A stretch of DNA of 64,000 bases from Roseofilum reptotaenium CS-1145. Its GTDB lineage: Bacteria > Cyanobacteriota > Cyanobacteriia > Cyanobacteriales > Desertifilaceae. The notes beneath the pieces are model-generated. The model saw only the letters and a program-made list of their open reading frames with translations, was not told where the DNA came from and searched no databases. A program made the translations under genes and the position numbers. Position 1 is the first letter of the stretch. The number at the start of each line of letters is the position of its first letter. This document shows, in pieces, positions 49,696 through 58,584 of this stretch. The stretch is taken from contig NZ_JAQMUE010000112.1 in assembly GCF_028330985.1 (NCBI RefSeq), forward strand, positions 62,001-126,000, in the 5' to 3' direction.

Positions 49696-51462
49696 TTAAC
49701 GCGCTCCATTGATTCTATTTGTGGAGTAGGAAACATTGAATAACCCTTCAGATGCTTCCATTTCTGAAGGGTTATTCAATGTTTCCAGGGGAGGAGATTC
49801 TATAGGTTCTTTTAAGGGCGCAGAATCGACTAAATCGGGAAATTCGATCGTCTCTTGAGCTTCTTCTTCTAACACTTCTGGAGTCTCGATTTCCTCTTTT
49901 ATAACTTCGGGTTCAAGTGCTTCAGGTTCTGGGGTTTCAATTTCTTCTTCTACAGGTTCGGGTTTAAAAGGGGATTCAATCACTTCTTCTACAACTGGGG
50001 ATTCAGGGGTAATTTCCAGAGTCTCTTCTGGCTCTAAAGCTTTATTGCCAAAGGGATTAATAGACTTAACATCAAGTTGGTTCCATTTGGATTTTAGGCG
50101 ATCGCGCCACTGATTCAGATTCAGTTGCTTACGCCATGCTGGAGTCTCACTAACCACTTGTTCTGCTTCCTCTTCTGCTCCTGAAGATTCTGGTATTATT
50201 TCTTCTGGTTCTACCGTTTCTATCGGTTCTAACTCTGGAGTTTCTAGAATCTCTTCTTCTACGTCCACAGTTTCAGAAATCTCTTGTTCTATAGGTTCCT
50301 CGACTGGTGAGATGTCCAAAACCTCTACCTCTGTGGTGTCCTGAACGTCTTCCTCCACTTCCAGAATTTCCAAAATCTCTTCCTCTACCTCTGGAGTTTC
50401 AGGCACTTCTTCCTCAACTTCAGGTTCCGGAAGCTCTTCCTCCGCCGCTATTGGTTCTTCCTGCGGTTCTAAAACTTCCGTCTCCGGTGCAGCAGTGGAC
50501 GGAGCGATGTAGTTTGGATCGACAATACCTTGGGCCACTTCAGCACTAATTTCACCTCGGATGAGTTGAGACAGGGTATCCGTAGCTTCAGGATCATAGG
50601 TTACCAAGCGAGCCGTGGTATTGAAAACATTGTTAACCGGGTTACCCAGTTCATCTAGAATTTCCAGTTTGACCCAGTTTTTGCCTCGGTCAAATCCTTT
50701 CAGATAGAGAGGTTCCCAGCGATCGAGGATAAACTCTTCTCCGTTTACCGATGCTCGAATCCGCCAGTCTAGAATATTGTCCTCTGAATTTTCTTGCGCG
50801 ACGACATGCAGAGGCGCATTGGTGAGATAGAAATCTAACAGAATGGGTTCGGCTCCATACGTGCCGATGGGATTGCTATAGGTGAGCAGGGGAAGGTCAG
50901 GATTAGGGATTTGGTCTTCAGTTTTCGTAAAGATGTGAAACGTGGTTTGGGCGTAAGCACCTTCATTTTTGAAGCTCTCTCCCCAGGGAGTGGTGGCGAA
51001 TACTCTAATCGTATGGGTTCCCAGATTGAGGTTGCTAAACCTAACCGGTTGGGATAGATCATAAAGGGTTGTATAGGGTTCGTTGTCTAGGGTCACTTCC
51101 AGGTGAGGCCCTAAAGCTAGATTCGGGTCTTTATATATAGGTAAGTCTTGAACGTCGAGTTTTAGGGTAAAGGTTGTGTCTTGGAGTGTTTGCTCAGGTT
51201 GAGGATTGAGGATTGTGACTTGGGGTTGGTAGGTTTCGAGAATTGGCCGTAGTTTTTGGATGGCTTCTGGGGGCGAGACTTCAGCGATTTTTGGGGAAAT
51301 TTCCCGCTTGAGAGGATTGGAGATCCCGGAGGTGGGATTGGGGAGATTGAGGCTTCCTTGATCCCCACAACTGACAACTCCCAGGGATAGACCCAGCACT
51401 AACATGAGTCCTAAGAGGCTTGAAACCATGCGTTTCCCGATTTTCTGACGCAACACCGACAT
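49696..51462 (-). CDS. Putative lipoprotein with long acidic Glu/Pro repeat region
   Basis: A 588-residue exported protein. The N-terminal hydrophobic segment ends in a lipobox-like LGVVSC (Cys near residue 32). Residues ~75-300 are beta-rich (two Ig-like/beta-sandwich stretches: VTILNPQPEQTLQDTTFTLKL, VRFSNLNLGTHTIRVFATTPWG). Residues ~325-570 are a highly acidic low-complexity region of repeating EEEIxETPE/PExEE units, interrupted by one basic patch (WRKQLNLNQWRDRLKSKWNQ). The C-terminus is encoded by a perfect 24-bp inverted repeat. Family unknown. Likely an extracytoplasmic surface or scaffold protein. Confidence 0.65.
   Translation of the reverse strand: MSVLRQKIGKRMVSSLLGLMLVLGLSLGVVSCGDQGSLNLPNPTSGISNPLKREISPKIAEVSPPEAIQKLRPILETYQPQVTILNPQPEQTLQDTTFTLKLDVQDLPIYKDPNLALGPHLEVTLDNEPYTTLYDLSQPVRFSNLNLGTHTIRVFATTPWGESFKNEGAYAQTTFHIFTKTEDQIPNPDLPLLTYSNPIGTYGAEPILLDFYLTNAPLHVVAQENSEDNILDWRIRASVNGEEFILDRWEPLYLKGFDRGKNWVKLEILDELGNPVNNVFNTTARLVTYDPEATDTLSQLIRGEISAEVAQGIVDPNYIAPSTAAPETEVLEPQEEPIAAEEELPEPEVEEEVPETPEVEEEILEILEVEEDVQDTTEVEVLDISPVEEPIEQEISETVDVEEEILETPELEPIETVEPEEIIPESSGAEEEAEQVVSETPAWRKQLNLNQWRDRLKSKWNQLDVKSINPFGNKALEPEETLEITPESPVVEEVIESPFKPEPVEEEIETPEPEALEPEVIKEEIETPEVLEEEAQETIEFPDLVDSAPLKEPIESPPLETLNNPSEMEASEGLFNVSYSTNRINGAR
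49729..49786. repeat. Perfect 24-bp inverted repeat (10-nt loop)
   Basis: Left arm 49729-49752 (starts GGAAACATTGAATAACCC) and right arm 49763-49786 (ends GGGTTATTCAATGTTTCC) are exact reverse complements, with loop TGCTTCCATT at 49753-49762. It lies wholly inside the 3' end of the acidic lipoprotein gene. No T-tract follows on either side, so an ordinary terminator is unlikely. Confidence 0.9.
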
Positions 51463-51805
51463 CCTTAATCCCTTGCACGTTAAAGTACAGCGCTATTTTA
51501 TCACCAACCTGGAAGTCTCTAAACTGGGTCTGCTTCATTCCATTGAGTTTTGTAAATATTATTGATAGATTATTGACTTTTGTTCTGTTTTTTGAACAAA
51601 AAGCTATCTGAAGATTTAGCCCCACACTTGATGAAGGCAAATTTGAATTATTGTTAAGTAGCTTCCTCAAAGGGAAGACAAGTCCTATAATTCACAGTCA
51701 GTACACTACTTAAAACCGGTGACCTTCTGGATCGCTTGATCTTAGTGAAACCTTCGGAGCATCGGGATCAAAGAGAAAAGGCTATAAAAGGGCAATGTCC
51801 TGAGT

Positions 51806-51824
51806 GAGGAAATTAAAATTCCTC
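51806..51824 (+). promoter_or_regulatory. Hairpin in psaA upstream region
   Basis: GAGGAA (51806-51811) and TTCCTC (51819-51824) form a 6-bp stem with a 7-nt loop. It lies ~200 bp upstream of the psaA start codon. Whether it is transcribed is unknown. Confidence 0.35.
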
Positions 51825-51831
51825 AAATTCA

Positions 51832-51849
51832 GTAACAAAGCTTTACATA
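51832..51849 (+). promoter_or_regulatory. HLR1-like site (RpaB binding) upstream of psaA
   Basis: GTAACAAA-GC-TTTACATA matches the HLR1 consensus (two KTTACAWW units spaced by 2 nt) at 15 of 16 fixed positions. RpaB binding to HLR1 at photosystem I promoters is established in cyanobacteria. It lies ~174 nt upstream of the psaA ATG. Confidence 0.6.
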
Positions 51850-51874
51850 GACCCACATCTTGAAAAAAAACCGA

Positions 51875-51911
51875 TCTTGAACATCAAGAAATCTAATCTT
51901 GAACATCAAGA
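51875..51911 (+). promoter_or_regulatory. Twin palindromes TCTTGAACATCAAGA, 22 bp apart, upstream of psaA
   Basis: Identical 15-bp palindromes (6-bp arms TCTTGA/TCAAGA, 3-nt centre) lie at 51875-51889 and 51897-51911. A third half-site TCTTGA is at 51858-51863. The period of 22 bp is close to two helical turns, so two dimers would sit on one face of the DNA. If transcribed they would form two small hairpins in the psaA leader. Confidence 0.55.
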
Positions 51912-52022
51912 GATAACTGATAGATCCCAAAACTGCTTTAAAGTGCCTCACAGAACTAACCCTATTAAGTAGTGCCTAGCGTTCTGTAATGACGCTACTT
52001 GTCTAAAGAGAGGAGAGTCTCA

Positions 52023-54290
52023 ATGACAACTACCCCAAAGGAGCAAGAAGCAAAGGCGAGGGTGGTCGTCGATAAAGACCCAGTCCCCACTTCATTTGAA
52101 AAATGGGGCAAGCCGGGTCATTTTGACAGAACCCTAGCTAGAGGACCCAAAACCACAACCTGGATTTGGAATCTTCACGCCGATGCTCATGATTTCGATA
52201 GTCATACCAGCGATCTAGAAGACGTATCTAGAAAAATCTTTAGCGCCCATTTTGGTCATTTAGCCGTTGTATTTGTCTGGCTAAGTGGCGCTTATTTCCA
52301 CGGTGCTAAATTCTCAAACTATGAAGCTTGGTTGAGCGATCCTCTCGGCATTAAACCGAGTGCCCAAGTGGTTTGGCCCATTGTCGGCCAAGATATTCTT
52401 AACGGTGATGTTGGTGGTGGATTCCACGGAATCCAAATTACCTCCGGTTTATTCCAACTCTGGAGAGCCTCCGGCTTCACAAACTCTTACCAACTCTACT
52501 GCACCGCGATTGGTGGGTTGGTGATGGCTGGCTTAATGTTATTTGCCGGTTGGTTCCACTATCACAAAGCAGCTCCCAAACTGGAATGGTTCCAGAATGT
52601 GGAGTCGATGATGAACCATCATCTATCTGTACTGCTCGGTTGTGGTTCCCTCGGTTGGGCCGGTCACCAAATCCACGTTTCCTTACCGATCAACAAGTTA
52701 TTGGATTCTGGAGTAGCTCTCAAGGATATTCCCTTGCCCCATGAGTTTATTCTCAATCCCAGCTTGATGACGGAACTCTACCCCAGTGTAGAGTGGGGAG
52801 GTCTCGGTGGAATCCAGCCTTTCTTTACCCTGAATTGGGGTGCTTTCAGTGACTTTTTAACCTTCAAAGGTGGACTCAATCCGGTCACTGGTGGCTTGTG
52901 GTTGTCTGATACAGCCCATCACCATGTGGCGATCGCCGTCCTCTTTATCATTGCTGGCCATATGTACCGCACCAACTGGGGTATTGGTCACAGCATGAAG
53001 GAAATCCTAGAGGCTCACAAAGGCCCCTTCACTGGAGAAGGCCACAAGGGATTGTACGAAATCTTCACAACCTCTTGGCACGCTCAACTGGCCCTCAACC
53101 TAGCGTTGTTGGGATCATTGAGTATCATTGTGGCTCATCATATGTATGCGATGCCTCCGTATCCATACATCGCTACAGACTATCCGACTCAACTCTCCCT
53201 GTTTACTCACCATGTTTGGATTGGGGGATTCCTGATTGTCGGCGCGGGCGCTCACGCAGCTATCTTTATGGTTCGTGACTACGACCCGGCGAAAAATGTT
53301 GATAACTTGTTAGACCGGGTGATTCGTCATCGGGATGCAATTATCTCTCACCTCAATTGGGTTTGCATATGGCTAGGCTTCCATAGCTTTGGCTTGTATG
53401 TTCATAACGACACCATGCGTGCGTTAGGTCGTACCCAAGATATGTTCTCGGATACGGCAATTCAACTTCAGCCTATCTTTGCTCAGTGGGTACAGAATCT
53501 ACATAATCTGGCTCCTGGTAACACAGCCCCCAATGCGTTGGCTAGTGTCAGTCCTGCCTTTGGTGGCGATGTCGTAGCTGTTGGTGGAAAAGTAGCTATG
53601 ATGCCAATCGCGCTGGGAACAGCCGACTTCATGGTTCACCACATCCACGCCTTTACCATCCACGTTACGGTGCTTATCCTGCTCAAAGGTGTTCTCTATG
53701 CCCGTAGCTCTCGTCTAGTTCCTGATAAAGGAAATCTGGGCTTCCGCTTCCCCTGTGATGGTCCGGGTCGGGGCGGTACTTGTCAAGTCTCAGGATGGGA
53801 TCATGTCTTCCTGGGTCTGTTCTGGATGTACAACTCTCTGTCCATTGTGATTTTCCACTTTAGCTGGAAGATGCAATCGGATGTCTGGGGAAGTGTATCC
53901 TCCGATGGAACCGTTTCCCACATCACTAATGGTAATTTTGCCCAAAGTGCAATTACCATCAATGGCTGGTTACGTGATTTCTTGTGGGCGCAAGCGTCTC
54001 AAGTGATTACGTCCTACGGGTCTGCTTTGTCTGCCTATGGCATTATGTTCCTAGCCGGTCACTTCATCTTCGCCTTTAGTCTCATGTTCCTCTTTAGTGG
54101 TCGTGGATACTGGCAAGAGTTGATTGAATCGATTGTTTGGGCCCATAATAAGCTCAAAGTCGCACCCGCGATTCAGCCTCGCGCCTTGAGTATTATTCAA
54201 GGTCGCGCTGTAGGGGTAGCCCACTACCTCTTGGGAGGAATTGTCACTACTTGGGCATTCTTCCTGGCTCGCATCATTGCAGTAGGATGA
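52023..54290 (+). CDS. psaA: Photosystem I P700 apoprotein A1
   Basis: Core PSI subunit that binds P700 chlorophylls, A0, A1 and the shared FX 4Fe-4S cluster in the thylakoid membrane. It has 755 residues from ATG 52023 ([16 protein letters not shown]), with AGGAG upstream. An in-frame TTG at 51999 adds 8 unlikely residues. It has 11 TM helices. The FX-binding loop [19 protein letters not shown] supplies two cysteines, and conserved His-rich helices are present throughout ([31 protein letters not shown]). Co-transcribed with psaB 19 nt downstream. Confidence 0.98.
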   Translation: MTTTPKEQEAKARVVVDKDPVPTSFEKWGKPGHFDRTLARGPKTTTWIWNLHADAHDFDSHTSDLEDVSRKIFSAHFGHLAVVFVWLSGAYFHGAKFSNYEAWLSDPLGIKPSAQVVWPIVGQDILNGDVGGGFHGIQITSGLFQLWRASGFTNSYQLYCTAIGGLVMAGLMLFAGWFHYHKAAPKLEWFQNVESMMNHHLSVLLGCGSLGWAGHQIHVSLPINKLLDSGVALKDIPLPHEFILNPSLMTELYPSVEWGGLGGIQPFFTLNWGAFSDFLTFKGGLNPVTGGLWLSDTAHHHVAIAVLFIIAGHMYRTNWGIGHSMKEILEAHKGPFTGEGHKGLYEIFTTSWHAQLALNLALLGSLSIIVAHHMYAMPPYPYIATDYPTQLSLFTHHVWIGGFLIVGAGAHAAIFMVRDYDPAKNVDNLLDRVIRHRDAIISHLNWVCIWLGFHSFGLYVHNDTMRALGRTQDMFSDTAIQLQPIFAQWVQNLHNLAPGNTAPNALASVSPAFGGDVVAVGGKVAMMPIALGTADFMVHHIHAFTIHVTVLILLKGVLYARSSRLVPDKGNLGFRFPCDGPGRGGTCQVSGWDHVFLGLFWMYNSLSIVIFHFSWKMQSDVWGSVSSDGTVSHITNGNFAQSAITINGWLRDFLWAQASQVITSYGSALSAYGIMFLAGHFIFAFSLMFLFSGRGYWQELIESIVWAHNKLKVAPAIQPRALSIIQGRAVGVAHYLLGGIVTTWAFFLARIIAVG

Positions 54291-54309
54291 GGTCGAGAAG
54301 GACTTAAAC

Positions 54310-56538
54310 ATGGCAACGAAATTCCCCAAGTTTAGCCAAGACCTCGCACAAGATCCCACAACTCGTCGGATCTGGTACGGGATAGCTACCGCCCATGATT
54401 TTGAAACCCACGATGGCATGACGGAAGAAAATCTTTACCAAAAGATTTTCGCCTCCCACTTTGGTCATCTGGCAATCATCTTCCTGTGGACTTCTGGCAA
54501 CCTGTTCCACGTAGCTTGGCAAGGTAACTTTGAACAGTGGATCAAAGATCCTCTCAATGTCCGTCCCATTGCTCACGCGATTTGGGACCCACAATTTGGA
54601 CAAGCAGCGATCGATGCTTACACTCAAGCCGGTGCTGCTAACCCTGTAAACATTGCTTATTCCGGTGTCTACCACTGGTGGTACACCATCGGAATGCGGA
54701 CGAATGGCGATCTGTATCAAGGAGCTATCTTCCTTTTGGTTCTAGCTTCGTTGATGCTATTCGCTGGCTGGTTACACCTCCAGCCCAGTTTCCGTCCTAG
54801 CTTGTCTTGGTTCAAGAATGCTGAATCCCGTCTGAATCACCACTTGGCTGGTTTGTTCGGTGTTAGCTCTCTGGCTTGGACCGGTCACTTAGTTCACGTC
54901 GCAATCCCCGAATCTCGCGGTCAGCACGTGGGCTGGGATAACTTCCTGAGCACTTTGCCTCACCCGGCTGGTTTGGTTCCCTTCTTCACAGGGAACTGGG
55001 GCGTATATGCAGAAAATGCAGATACGGCTGGTCATGTGTTTGGCACATCTGAAGGTGCAGGAACCGCAATTCTAACCTTCTTAGGTGGTTTCCATCCCCA
55101 AACTGAGTCTCTGTGGCTCACCGATATGGCTCATCACCATTTGGCGATCGCAGTTCTCTTCATCGTTGCCGGACATATGTACCGCACGAACTGGGGCATT
55201 GGCCATAGCATGAAGGAAATCATGGAAGCCCATAATCCTCCCAAAGGAACTCCCTTTGGAGGAATGATCGGTGACGGTCATAAAGGAATGTACGATACCT
55301 ACAACGAATCGTTACACTTCCAGTTGGGATGGCACTTAGCTTGTCTGGGTGTTGTGACTTCTCTAGTCGCCCAACATATGTATGCCATGCCTCCTTATGC
55401 TTTCATGGCTAAGGACTACACCACCATGGCAGCGCTATACACCCATCACCAGTACATTGCTGGATTCTTGATGGTAGGGGCTTTTGCTCACGGTGCAATC
55501 TTCTTAGTTCGGGATTACGATCCAGAAGCCAATAAGAACAATGTATTGGCTCGGATGCTTGAGCATAAAGAAGCTCTTATTTCTCACTTGAGCTGGGTTT
55601 CCTTGTTCCTCGGTTTCCATACCCTGGGACTGTATGTTCACAATGATGTTGTGGTTGCCTTCGGTACTCCTGAGAAGCAAATCTTGATTGAACCTGTGTT
55701 TGCTCAGTTCGTTCAAGCTTCTTCCGGTAAGTTAATGTATGGAATGGATGTTTTACTGTCCAATCCTGACAGCATTGCTTATACCGCATTCCCCAATCAC
55801 GCCAACTTCTGGCTACCCGGATGGTTAGATGCGATTAATAACAACTCTAACTCTCTGTTCTTACCCATTGGCCCTGGTGATTTCTTAGTTCACCATGCGA
55901 TCGCCCTTGGTCTGCACACCACCACCTTAATCCTCGTGAAAGGTGCGTTGGATGCACGGGGTTCCAAGCTGATGCCCGATAAGAAAGACTTCGGTTACAG
56001 CTTCCCCTGTGATGGCCCCGGTCGTGGTGGTACTTGCGACATCTCTGCTTGGGATGCCTTCTACCTCGCCATGTTCTGGATGCTGAATACTCTGGGCTGG
56101 TTAACCTTCTACTGGCACTGGAAGCATCTGGCTATCTGGCAAGGAAATCTGGCTCAGTTCAATGAGTCCTCTACCCACCTCATGGGTTGGTTCCGCGATT
56201 ACCTGTGGTTAAACTCCTCTCAGTTGATCAATGGATATAATCCCTACGGCATGAATAACTTGGCTGTTTGGGCTTGGATGTTCCTCTTCGGACACCTGGT
56301 CTGGGCAACTGGATTCATGTTCCTGATTAGCTGGCGTGGTTACTGGCAAGAGTTGATTGAAACGATTGTTTGGGCCCACGAGCGTACTCCTCTGGCGAAC
56401 CTGGTTCGTTGGAAAGATAAGCCCGTTGCTCTGTCCATCGTTCAAGCTCGTGTAGTTGGTCTAGCTCACTTCACTGTTGGCTATGTCTTGACCTATGCAG
56501 CCTTCTTAATTGCCTCCACTGCGGGTAAGTTCGGTTAA
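54310..56538 (+). CDS. psaB: Photosystem I P700 apoprotein A2
   Basis: Second core subunit of the PSI heterodimer. The 742-residue protein starts [20 protein letters not shown] and carries the partner FX loop [18 protein letters not shown] with two cysteines, and the same helix pattern as PsaA ([33 protein letters not shown]). It ends [13 protein letters not shown]. Normal length. It is followed by a strong terminator at 56567-56596. The spacing to psaA is 19 nt. Confidence 0.98.
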   Translation: MATKFPKFSQDLAQDPTTRRIWYGIATAHDFETHDGMTEENLYQKIFASHFGHLAIIFLWTSGNLFHVAWQGNFEQWIKDPLNVRPIAHAIWDPQFGQAAIDAYTQAGAANPVNIAYSGVYHWWYTIGMRTNGDLYQGAIFLLVLASLMLFAGWLHLQPSFRPSLSWFKNAESRLNHHLAGLFGVSSLAWTGHLVHVAIPESRGQHVGWDNFLSTLPHPAGLVPFFTGNWGVYAENADTAGHVFGTSEGAGTAILTFLGGFHPQTESLWLTDMAHHHLAIAVLFIVAGHMYRTNWGIGHSMKEIMEAHNPPKGTPFGGMIGDGHKGMYDTYNESLHFQLGWHLACLGVVTSLVAQHMYAMPPYAFMAKDYTTMAALYTHHQYIAGFLMVGAFAHGAIFLVRDYDPEANKNNVLARMLEHKEALISHLSWVSLFLGFHTLGLYVHNDVVVAFGTPEKQILIEPVFAQFVQASSGKLMYGMDVLLSNPDSIAYTAFPNHANFWLPGWLDAINNNSNSLFLPIGPGDFLVHHAIALGLHTTTLILVKGALDARGSKLMPDKKDFGYSFPCDGPGRGGTCDISAWDAFYLAMFWMLNTLGWLTFYWHWKHLAIWQGNLAQFNESSTHLMGWFRDYLWLNSSQLINGYNPYGMNNLAVWAWMFLFGHLVWATGFMFLISWRGYWQELIETIVWAHERTPLANLVRWKDKPVALSIVQARVVGLAHFTVGYVLTYAAFLIASTAGKFG

Positions 56539-56566
56539 ATCCTTCTGGACTGATCATTAACTGATA

Positions 56567-56596
56567 AAAACCCCTCACCTTCGGGTGGGGGGTTTT
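56567..56596 (+). terminator. Rho-independent terminator of psaAB
   Basis: AAAACCCCTCACC (56567-56579), loop TTCG, and GGTGGGGGGTTTT (56584-56596) form a 13-bp stem with one G-T pair and a stable tetraloop. It ends in T's, 28 nt after psaB. Confidence 0.92.
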
Positions 56597-56776
56597 GTAG
56601 TTGGATATAGCAGGGAAAGGGATAATCAAGGAATCAGGGTTTGAAGCTCCTTTTTCACAACATGACAGAAGAGGAATATAGCAGAAAAAAGGAGAGTTAG
56701 GACATTGTCTATTGCTATTCGTGCCTATTGCCTCAAACCATACCTAACTGTCCTAACCAAGTCTTTCTCTGCTATA

Positions 56777-58264
56777 TCATTGCTTTCTTAAACCCAGTTC
56801 GATCGCCTCAATCACAGACTCCAACACCTTCACTCGTGCATAAAGCTTATCGTTGCCAGCCACTATTGTCCAAGGAGCATTGGGTGTATGGGTGCGGCCA
56901 ATGGCCTGATTCACTGCAACCTCGTATAGTCCCCATTTTTCTCGGTTTCGCCAATCTTCATCGGTTAACTTATAGCACTTAAAAGGATCATTCTGACGGG
57001 ACTCAAAGCGCTGTAACTGCTCCTCTGGACTCACATGAAGCCAAAACTTAACTAAAACATACCCTGCATCGATCAACATGGCTTCAAATTCGTTAATTTC
57101 ACGATAGGCTCTCCGCCATTGGGTATCGGTGGCAAAGCCTTCAATACGTTCAACCAAAACCCGACCATACCAAGTTCGGTCAAAAATACCAATTTTGCCG
57201 GCGGTGGGTAAATCTCGCCAAAATCGCCATAGATAATGATGCATTTTTTCCTCAGCCGTCGGTGCAGAAAAGGCTTTGACCTCATAACTGCGAGGGTCTA
57301 GATTATCGGTTAAGCGCTTAATAGCTCCCCCTTTTCCCGCCGCATCCCATCCTTCAAATAGGGCTAATACGGGCAATTTAGCCTTAAAAATCTTCAGTTG
57401 TAATTCTTGCAATCTCATTTGGGCTTTTTTGAGCCGTTTCTGATACTCTTTCTTAGAGAAGGAAGCCCTCAGATTGACCCGTGCTAGAAAATCCGGTTCT
57501 GTGGGTTCTAAATGCTCTTGGGGAGGAAGAGAAGGGGGAATGAGTTGACTTTGCCTACGATCTAGGGCTTCTCGCAGGGTAGCGGCTACGGTTTGTAAGA
57601 CTTTGACTTGGGCCCAGCGTTGACAGTTGCCTTCGACTAATGTCCAGGGGGCAAACCCGGTGCTGGTTTGAATAATCATTTCTTCTGCCAGCATCTGATA
57701 GTCGTCATACCGTTTGACCTGTTGCCAATCTTCATCCCTAACTCGCCAGGCATTTAGGGTGTCTTTGGCGTAGGCTTTAAGCCGTTGCTTGAGTTCTTTT
57801 TTACTTAGATGAATCCAAAATTTGGCGATCGCACAACCATCATCGCTCATTTGCCGCTCAAAAGCGTTAAGGTGGCGCATCAGAGCGGGAACTTGAGCTT
57901 CTCGAACACGATTAAATAGCCGGTCTTCGAGAACATGGGTATACCAGCTATGGTAAAACAGCCCAATGCTGCCGTAGTGGGGGATTTTTTGCCAAAATCT
58001 CCAGAGGACAGGATAATTTTTTTCTTCGGCGTTTGGCGGCCAAATGGGATGCAGTGCAAATCCTCTGGGGTCCATATACCCAATCACTTTTTTGACTAGA
58101 GCGCCTTTACCCGCGGCTGCCCATCCTTCAAGCACGATGATCATGGGTAATTTTTTTTCCCAACAGGCGTGTTGAAGCGATCGCAACTGTTGCATCAGAT
58201 CTTCTATTTCTATTTTGTAGCGGTGCTTGTCAAGAGAGCGATCGAGATCCAGTTGCTTGAGCAT
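56777..58264 (-). CDS. pap: Polyphosphate:AMP phosphotransferase (double PPK2 domain)
   Basis: Uses polyphosphate to phosphorylate AMP to ADP. The 495-residue protein is two fused PPK2 domains, with P-loops EGWAAAGKG (residues 46-54) and EGWDAAGKG (304-312). The second domain keeps the acidic residues of active PPK2 (Asp in GWDAAGKG, FDRTWYGRVLVERI), while the first has Ala in the P-loop and FYHSWYTHVL in place of DRxWY. The C-terminal copy is therefore expected to be catalytic. Full length for the family. Confidence 0.88.
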   Translation of the reverse strand: MLKQLDLDRSLDKHRYKIEIEDLMQQLRSLQHACWEKKLPMIIVLEGWAAAGKGALVKKVIGYMDPRGFALHPIWPPNAEEKNYPVLWRFWQKIPHYGSIGLFYHSWYTHVLEDRLFNRVREAQVPALMRHLNAFERQMSDDGCAIAKFWIHLSKKELKQRLKAYAKDTLNAWRVRDEDWQQVKRYDDYQMLAEEMIIQTSTGFAPWTLVEGNCQRWAQVKVLQTVAATLREALDRRQSQLIPPSLPPQEHLEPTEPDFLARVNLRASFSKKEYQKRLKKAQMRLQELQLKIFKAKLPVLALFEGWDAAGKGGAIKRLTDNLDPRSYEVKAFSAPTAEEKMHHYLWRFWRDLPTAGKIGIFDRTWYGRVLVERIEGFATDTQWRRAYREINEFEAMLIDAGYVLVKFWLHVSPEEQLQRFESRQNDPFKCYKLTDEDWRNREKWGLYEVAVNQAIGRTHTPNAPWTIVAGNDKLYARVKVLESVIEAIELGLRKQ

Positions 58265-58584
58265 TCGTGTATATATCCTTGTATGGTTCTGGTTCTATGA
58301 TCTGCGATCGCTTCCTGATTCTTCCAATCCTTTGGCTTATTTTCAAATTTGCACCCATATCCCCTCCTGGCCAACATGGAGGAATGACTTAATTCTTTTT
58401 ACATATAATTTGATACGCTAAATCCATGGTAACTTAAGAGATTTCATCATGGAATATCACTCCTACAACACTCAATTCCCTGCTCTCACTTGCGTCTAAC
58501 AAGGGGCACTCAGCCCCTTGCCTCTTGATGATCGATTAGAGGAAACCTTAGAAAGAAATGGTTTCAGGATTCAGAATAGTTAAC
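58265..58584. other. Gene-poor stretch with a mini-ORF and terminator-like hairpin
   Basis: On the plus strand ATG 58449-58451 opens a 16-codon frame (MEYHSYNTQFPALTCV) ending at 58499. It is followed at once by CAAGGGGC (58500-58507), loop ACTCA and GCCCCTTG (58513-58520). No further gene lies in that direction before the convergent znuA, so it is not a normal leader peptide. Nothing else is seen. Confidence 0.35.

Noticed and set aside
50307-50549. Proline/leucine-rich frame opposite the acidic repeat gene
   Set aside because: It arises from the antisense reading of GAA/CCA-rich repeats. Low complexity, no ribosome site.
54304-54720. Open frame of 138 codons antisense to psaB start
   Set aside because: It is a mirror of the conserved psaB 5' end, with no start signal or family resemblance.
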